DNA from: Vulcanimicrobiota bacterium
GTDB taxonomy: Bacteria; Vulcanimicrobiota; Vulcanimicrobiia; Vulcanimicrobiales; Vulcanimicrobiaceae
Direction of reading: 5' to 3'
DNA length: 8,868 nt
NCBI GenBank assembly: GCA_003167055.1
Contig: PMUE01000262.1
Location: 1-8,868 of the forward strand
Part shown: one piece after another, positions 5,641 through 8,868 of the stretch
Layout of the letters: each line of letters starts with the position of its first letter
How positions within the stretch are numbered: the stretch's first letter is position 1
Made by a program: the position numbers and the translations under genes
Notes under the pieces: model-generated
Seen by the model: only the letters and a program-made list of their open reading frames with translations
Database searches by the model: none
Told to the model about the DNA's origin: nothing

Positions 5641-6368
5641 CCTCATTTGACCAACTGGTAACCGAGTACGATGCGGGTCGACTAGGCTATGCGAACGATG
5701 TCTACAACAATCTCGTCGCCTTCGGTCTATCGCCTCGGCACACCATCGTCGATATCGGTTGCGGAACTGGCCTTGCGAGCGCGCCGCTGATCGAGAACGG
5801 CTACAACATCACCGGGGTCGATCCATCCGAACCGATGCTGGCCGTTGCGCGCGAGCGCTATCCGGAAGCGACGTGGGTGAAAGGCTCGGCCGAAGCGCTG
5901 CCGTTCGGGCCGGCATCGTTCGACGTCGCGATCAGCGCGCAGGCCTTTCATCACGCCGACGCGCGAGCGGCCCTTACCGAGATCAAACGAGTGGTCCGGC
6001 CGCGCGGTATCGTTGCGATCTGGTGGAAGGGCCTGATGAGCGACGACCCCGTCAAGCAGCTGCGCGACTCGATTGCGCGCGACATGGGCGTCGCGCCCCT
6101 CAACAGCAACTGGCGCGGGGGCTTTCGGGATTTCTATTCGTCGGGCTTCGCCGAGACCGCGGTCCGAGTAATCCCGTGGAGTACGATCGTCACGCTCAGC
6201 AAGTTCTTGCAATACGAGCGTTCGCGAAAGATCGTGCGCGACGAGTTCGGTACGCACGCGCCGGAGTATTTCGAACGGCTCGAAGCGCGGTTGCGCGAAA
6301 CGCTCGGTCAAGGCGATCCGATCCTGCCGCTCGCGTACACGCACTTCCTGTACCTGGCAAGAACCTAG
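5637..6368 (+). CDS. Class I SAM-dependent methyltransferase (Methyltransf_11-like)
   Basis: This is a 243-residue Rossmann-fold methyltransferase with all the usual SAM contacts. Motif I is VDIGCGTGLAS (38-48), the acidic residue binding the ribose is D62 in GVDPSE, and GSAEALPF (83-90) and the motif IV region FDVAISAQAFHH (95-106) follow, with VVRPRGIVAIWW (119-130) after them. The family covers small-molecule and quinone methylases, and nothing seen here gives the acceptor, so no substrate is assigned. GTG 5637 is the start, with AGGAG at 5627-5631 five bases upstream, one of the best ribosome sites in the window. It overlaps scpB by 4 bp, and the endonuclease IV gene follows after 3 bp. 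Its place between condensin and repair genes may be incidental. Confidence 0.88.
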   Translation: MTSFDQLVTEYDAGRLGYANDVYNNLVAFGLSPRHTIVDIGCGTGLASAPLIENGYNITGVDPSEPMLAVARERYPEATWVKGSAEALPFGPASFDVAISAQAFHHADARAALTEIKRVVRPRGIVAIWWKGLMSDDPVKQLRDSIARDMGVAPLNSNWRGGFRDFYSSGFAETAVRVIPWSTIVTLSKFLQYERSRKIVRDEFGTHAPEYFERLEARLRETLGQGDPILPLAYTHFLYLART

Positions 6369-6371
6369 TCG

Positions 6372-7253
6372 ATGCGCATCGGGGTCCACGTGCGGGTCTC
6401 GGGCGGATATGCAAAGGCGACCGATTACGCGAAGTCGCTGGGATGCACGGCGCTCCAGATCTTCTCGAGTAATCCACGCAGCTATCGCGTTACCAAGCTC
6501 GATGCGCCCGCGCTTGCCGCGTTCGCAGCGATGCGCCGCGAAGCCGGCATCGATCCGTGTGTGATTCACACGCCATATCTCATCAATCTCGCGAGCGACG
6601 ATCCGAAGGTTCTCGCCGGATCGATGGGCCTATTGCGCGCCGATCTTGCCAGTGCCGCGGCGGGCAGCATGGCCTATGTCAACACGCATTTAGGATCGTA
6701 CGGCACGCGGGACCGCGCCGAAGGGTTTGCTGCGATTTGCACGGCGCTGGAAACAGTGCTCGAAGGTATCGCGCCTGGGGTGACGCTGGTGCTCGAAAAC
6801 TCCGCCGGCGCGGGAAACCTCGCGGGCGGCACGCTCGAAGAACTCGGGCGTTTCGTCCAGGCGGTGAATCACCCGCAGTTGGGCGTGTGTCTTGACACCG
6901 CGCACGCCTGGGCATCCGGCTATGAAATCAATTCGGCTGCGGGCGTCGATCAATTCCTAACGCAAGCCGATGAAGCCATCGGGATGAATCGGATTCCGGT
7001 GTTTCATTTCAACGATACCCAAGTGCCGCTCGGGGCGAGCCGCGATCGTCATTTTCACATCGGTGAGGGACTGATCGGCTTCGAGGGCTTTCGCGCGCTG
7101 CTCGCGCACCCGGACATGCGCGAGAAGACGGCTATCCTGGAAACGCCCGGTGAAGAGGCAGACGACCAACGAAACATGCAAACGATTCTAGCCATCGCGC
7201 GCGGCGTGAGCGGATCGGCCGAAGGCCGAGCGCCACAGATTCAGCGCAGCTGA
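6372..7253 (+). CDS. nfo: Endonuclease IV (AP endonuclease family 2)
   Basis: This enzyme cuts DNA 5' to abasic sites and repairs blocked 3' ends left by oxidative damage, using three zinc ions. It has 293 residues, close to the usual 280-ish length. All nine metal ligands known from E. coli Nfo are found in order: H66 (VIHTPY), H106 (NTHLGSY), E142 (LENSAG), D175 and H178 (GVCLDTAHAW, the family signature), H212 (VFHFND), D225 and H227 (RDRHFH) and E257 (ILETPG). The N-terminal strand RIGVHV is typical. ATG 6372 lies 3 bp after the methyltransferase stop, with no clear Shine-Dalgarno. The last 15 or so residues (Gly/Ser/Arg-rich) look like an unstructured tail. It probably acts after glycosylases such as the EndoIII-like protein encoded upstream. 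Confidence 0.96.
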   Translation: MRIGVHVRVSGGYAKATDYAKSLGCTALQIFSSNPRSYRVTKLDAPALAAFAAMRREAGIDPCVIHTPYLINLASDDPKVLAGSMGLLRADLASAAAGSMAYVNTHLGSYGTRDRAEGFAAICTALETVLEGIAPGVTLVLENSAGAGNLAGGTLEELGRFVQAVNHPQLGVCLDTAHAWASGYEINSAAGVDQFLTQADEAIGMNRIPVFHFNDTQVPLGASRDRHFHIGEGLIGFEGFRALLAHPDMREKTAILETPGEEADDQRNMQTILAIARGVSGSAEGRAPQIQRS

Positions 7254-7259
7254 ATCCTG

Positions 7260-8324
7260 GTGGGGTTCGTAGCGCACTTTGACATCGACGCTTTTTACGC
7301 AAGCGTCGCGATTCACGATGATCCGAGCCTGCGCGGCAAGCCGGTAGCCGTTGCCGGCCGCCATCGTCGCGCGGTCGTGCTCACCGCATCCTACGAGGCG
7401 CGCCCGTTCGGCGTGCGCTCCGCGCTGCCGCTTTACAAGGCGCTCGAACTGTGTCCGCAGCTCGTTGTCGTACCGCCTGACATGCAGCGCTATAAGAACA
7501 TCTCACGCGATGTCTTCGCGATCTTCGCGGCGCGCGGCCACGCCGTCGAAGGGCTGTCGCTCGACGAAGCGTTCGTCGATCTCGGTGAAATGTCGCTCGA
7601 CGAAGCGAGCGCGTATGCCGCGGAGGTCCGCGCTGACGTGCACGAGCGCACCGGCTTGACGGTAAGCGCGGGCGTTGCGACCGGCAAAATGGTCGCCAAG
7701 ACGGCGTCAGATAGTTGCAAGCCCGATGGCCTGCTGGCGATTGCGCCGGGCGGCGAAGCCGCGTTCCTCGCGTCGCTGCCCGCCGCACGACTGTGGGGCG
7801 TCGGGCCGAAGACGGCGGCACGATTGCAAACCTTCGGGATCACCACGATCGGTCAGATCGCGTTACTCGAAGATGCGCAAGCCCGCGCGATCTTCGGCTC
7901 TTGGGGGCCCAACGTTCGCGATCTCGCGCGCGGCATTGATACTCGTAAGATCGAACCCGAGCGTGAAACGAAGTCGATCTCGTCGGAGACGACCTTCGAG
8001 TATGACGTGCGTGACGAGAGCAAACTGATCGAGGTGCTGCGCGAGCAGGCGGTCGACGTGGCCGAAAAGCTCGAGCGCGATGGCTGCGTCGCGTCAACCG
8101 TCGGCATCAAGGTCAAGCGGTCGGATTTTCGTGTCTTCGGCAGACAAACGCACTTAGCCGAGCCGACGCGCGACGCGCGACTGATCTATCGCGCGGCTAT
8201 GCACTGTTTACGGCGTGCGAATTTGGCCGGGACGCCGATTCGATTGCTGGGTCTCCGCGTTGCGTCGATTGCGCTCGGCGACGCGAAGCAGATCAGCTTG
8301 TTCCAGTCAGGTCGGAACCCGTAA
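7260..8324 (+). CDS. dinB: DNA polymerase IV (DinB, Y-family translesion polymerase)
   Basis: This error-prone polymerase bypasses damaged template bases. It has 354 residues, full length for the family. Catalytic acidic residues are D8 in HFDIDAFYASV and D102-E103 in GLSLDEAFVDL. The palm motif SAGVATGKMVAKTASDSCKPDG is at 136-157. Helix-hairpin-helix contacts are in LWGVGPKTAARLQTFGI (178-194), and the little finger starts near KSISSETTFEYD (238-249). The steric-gate position is Tyr13 (Phe13 in E. coli Pol IV). The C-terminus has QISLF at 344-348, the canonical beta-clamp binding pentapeptide. GTG 7260 starts 6 bp after nfo, so it should be cotranscribed with it. No LexA-type operator was seen next to it. 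The stop lies 18 bp inside the convergent peroxiredoxin gene. Confidence 0.96.
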   Translation: MGFVAHFDIDAFYASVAIHDDPSLRGKPVAVAGRHRRAVVLTASYEARPFGVRSALPLYKALELCPQLVVVPPDMQRYKNISRDVFAIFAARGHAVEGLSLDEAFVDLGEMSLDEASAYAAEVRADVHERTGLTVSAGVATGKMVAKTASDSCKPDGLLAIAPGGEAAFLASLPAARLWGVGPKTAARLQTFGITTIGQIALLEDAQARAIFGSWGPNVRDLARGIDTRKIEPERETKSISSETTFEYDVRDESKLIEVLREQAVDVAEKLERDGCVASTVGIKVKRSDFRVFGRQTHLAEPTRDARLIYRAAMHCLRRANLAGTPIRLLGLRVASIALGDAKQISLFQSGRNP

Positions 8325-8756
8325 CGCTTCCAGTGCGATTTTCACGTGCTTTTCGGGTGCGAACTGCGAGTTGAACGCGTAGATGATCGTTCCCTGACGA
8401 TCGATCACGAACGTGGCGCGCCCGGGCAGAATGCCTAACGTCTTGGGAACACCAAAGGCTTTGCGCGCCTCACCGTCCGGATCGCTCATCAGCCGGTACG
8501 GCAGGTGGTGACGCTCGCGAAACCGCGCATGGCTTTGGGTGTCGTCGGAGCTGACCCCGATCACGTCGGCACCCGCTTCCACAAATGCCTGGTAATCGTC
8601 GCGAAAAGCGCAGACCTCCACAGTGCAACCCGGCGTATTGTCTTTCGGATAGAAAAACAACACCATCGGCCGATCGATCAGCGAGCCGAGCAAGATGGTC
8701 GCGCCGTCGGCATTGACGAGTGGAACATTCGGGATATGCTCTCCGCGGGCTAGCAC
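8307..8756 (-). CDS. Thioredoxin-dependent peroxiredoxin, BCP/PrxQ type
   Basis: This cytoplasmic thiol peroxidase reduces H2O2 and organic hydroperoxides, recycled by thioredoxin. Its 149 residues match PrxQ/BCP. The active site is FFYPKDNTPGCTVEVC (34-49), with P37, T41 and the peroxidatic Cys44. Cys49, five residues on, is the resolving Cys of the PrxQ intramolecular disulfide type. R113 in GRATFVID is the conserved active-site Arg. The start is GTG 8756, and homology covers the frame from there; no Shine-Dalgarno is visible. The 3' end overlaps dinB by 18 bp on the opposite strand, so no terminator fits between them. It joins a neighbourhood rich in oxidative-damage repair genes, though it lies on the other strand. 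Confidence 0.94.
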   Translation of the reverse strand: MLARGEHIPNVPLVNADGATILLGSLIDRPMVLFFYPKDNTPGCTVEVCAFRDDYQAFVEAGADVIGVSSDDTQSHARFRERHHLPYRLMSDPDGEARKAFGVPKTLGILPGRATFVIDRQGTIIYAFNSQFAPEKHVKIALEALRVPT

Positions 8757-8778
8757 GGTGTGACACCATGGTCGCAGG

Positions 8779-8868
8779 TCAGATGTGGTCGCAGCTCCAT
8801 ACGCCGTCGCCTTTCTCGCCGGCAGCCACGTTCACCCATCGCTTGGCGGCGGGCGAGAGCGGCGCAAC
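8779..8868 (-). CDS. Possible C-terminal end of an unidentified protein (partial, right edge)
   Basis: The minus strand is open from the window edge for 29 codons, ending at TGA 8781-8779, 22 bp before the peroxiredoxin start. The residues (including RWVNVAAGEKGDGVWSCDH) look protein-like, with a GC-rich third-base pattern like that of the neighbours. I do not recognise a family. A plus-strand frame from ATG 8768 to the edge is almost as good by codon pattern, so this is a weak call. If real, it would be cotranscribed with the peroxiredoxin gene. Confidence 0.35.
   Translation of the reverse strand, partial: VAPLSPAAKRWVNVAAGEKGDGVWSCDHI

Noticed and set aside
5727..6569. Minus-strand open frame of 280 codons opposite the methyltransferase and nfo.
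   Set aside because: The opposite strand carries complete SAM motifs and all nfo metal ligands. The antisense product is Arg/Asp-rich, without family features.
8768..8868. Plus-strand frame from ATG 8768 to the right edge, possible start of a gene divergent from the peroxiredoxin.
   Set aside because: Only 33 codons are visible, with no Shine-Dalgarno and slightly poorer third-base GC than the minus-strand frame. Not decidable without flanking sequence.

Overview
The window is GC-rich bacterial chromosome. Genes are tightly packed, GTG and TTG starts are common, and most Shine-Dalgarno sites are weak. The gene content is ordinary housekeeping, with no phage, IS or CRISPR sequence. The lineage cannot be fixed from sequence alone. 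The style (leaderless-looking promoter, GC-rich codons, scpAB next to repair genes) would suit a soil phylum such as Ca. Eremiobacterota (WPS-2) or a similar high-GC group, but this is a low-confidence guess.

Layout. (1) 1-1789, minus strand: the start of a nitrate/sulfonate/taurine-type ABC importer operon. It has a secreted substrate-binding protein and a permease that runs off the left edge. Its leader contains a sigma70-like promoter, a small ORF whose ATG sits at the predicted transcription start, an internal sequence repeat able to form an antiterminator, and a strong hairpin with a U-rich tail. (2) 1769-3629, plus strand: an endonuclease III-like Fe-S DNA glycosylase, divergent from the importer, then a secreted lytic transglycosylase. 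(3) 3701-8324, plus strand: a probable six-gene operon, NUDIX hydrolase - scpA - scpB - SAM methyltransferase - endonuclease IV - DNA polymerase IV. Spacings run from 4-bp overlaps to 14 bp. (4) 8307-8868, minus strand: a PrxQ/BCP peroxiredoxin whose 3' end overlaps dinB convergently, preceded by a possible partial ORF at the right edge.

How it fits together. The plus-strand genes centre on genome maintenance: base excision (EndoIII-like glycosylase, endonuclease IV), translesion synthesis (Pol IV), possible nucleotide clean-up (NUDIX) and condensin loading (ScpAB), with a peroxide-removing enzyme alongside. The importer is a separate function, probably sulfur-source uptake.

The most interesting element is the importer leader. 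The short ORF encodes a Met/Cys-rich stretch (IMCHMC). It is followed by a segment that can pair with the 5' half of the terminator hairpin. This is the geometry expected of a ribosome-mediated attenuator that reads cysteine or methionine supply upstream of a sulfur-uptake operon. The sequence elements are visible; the mechanism is inferred.
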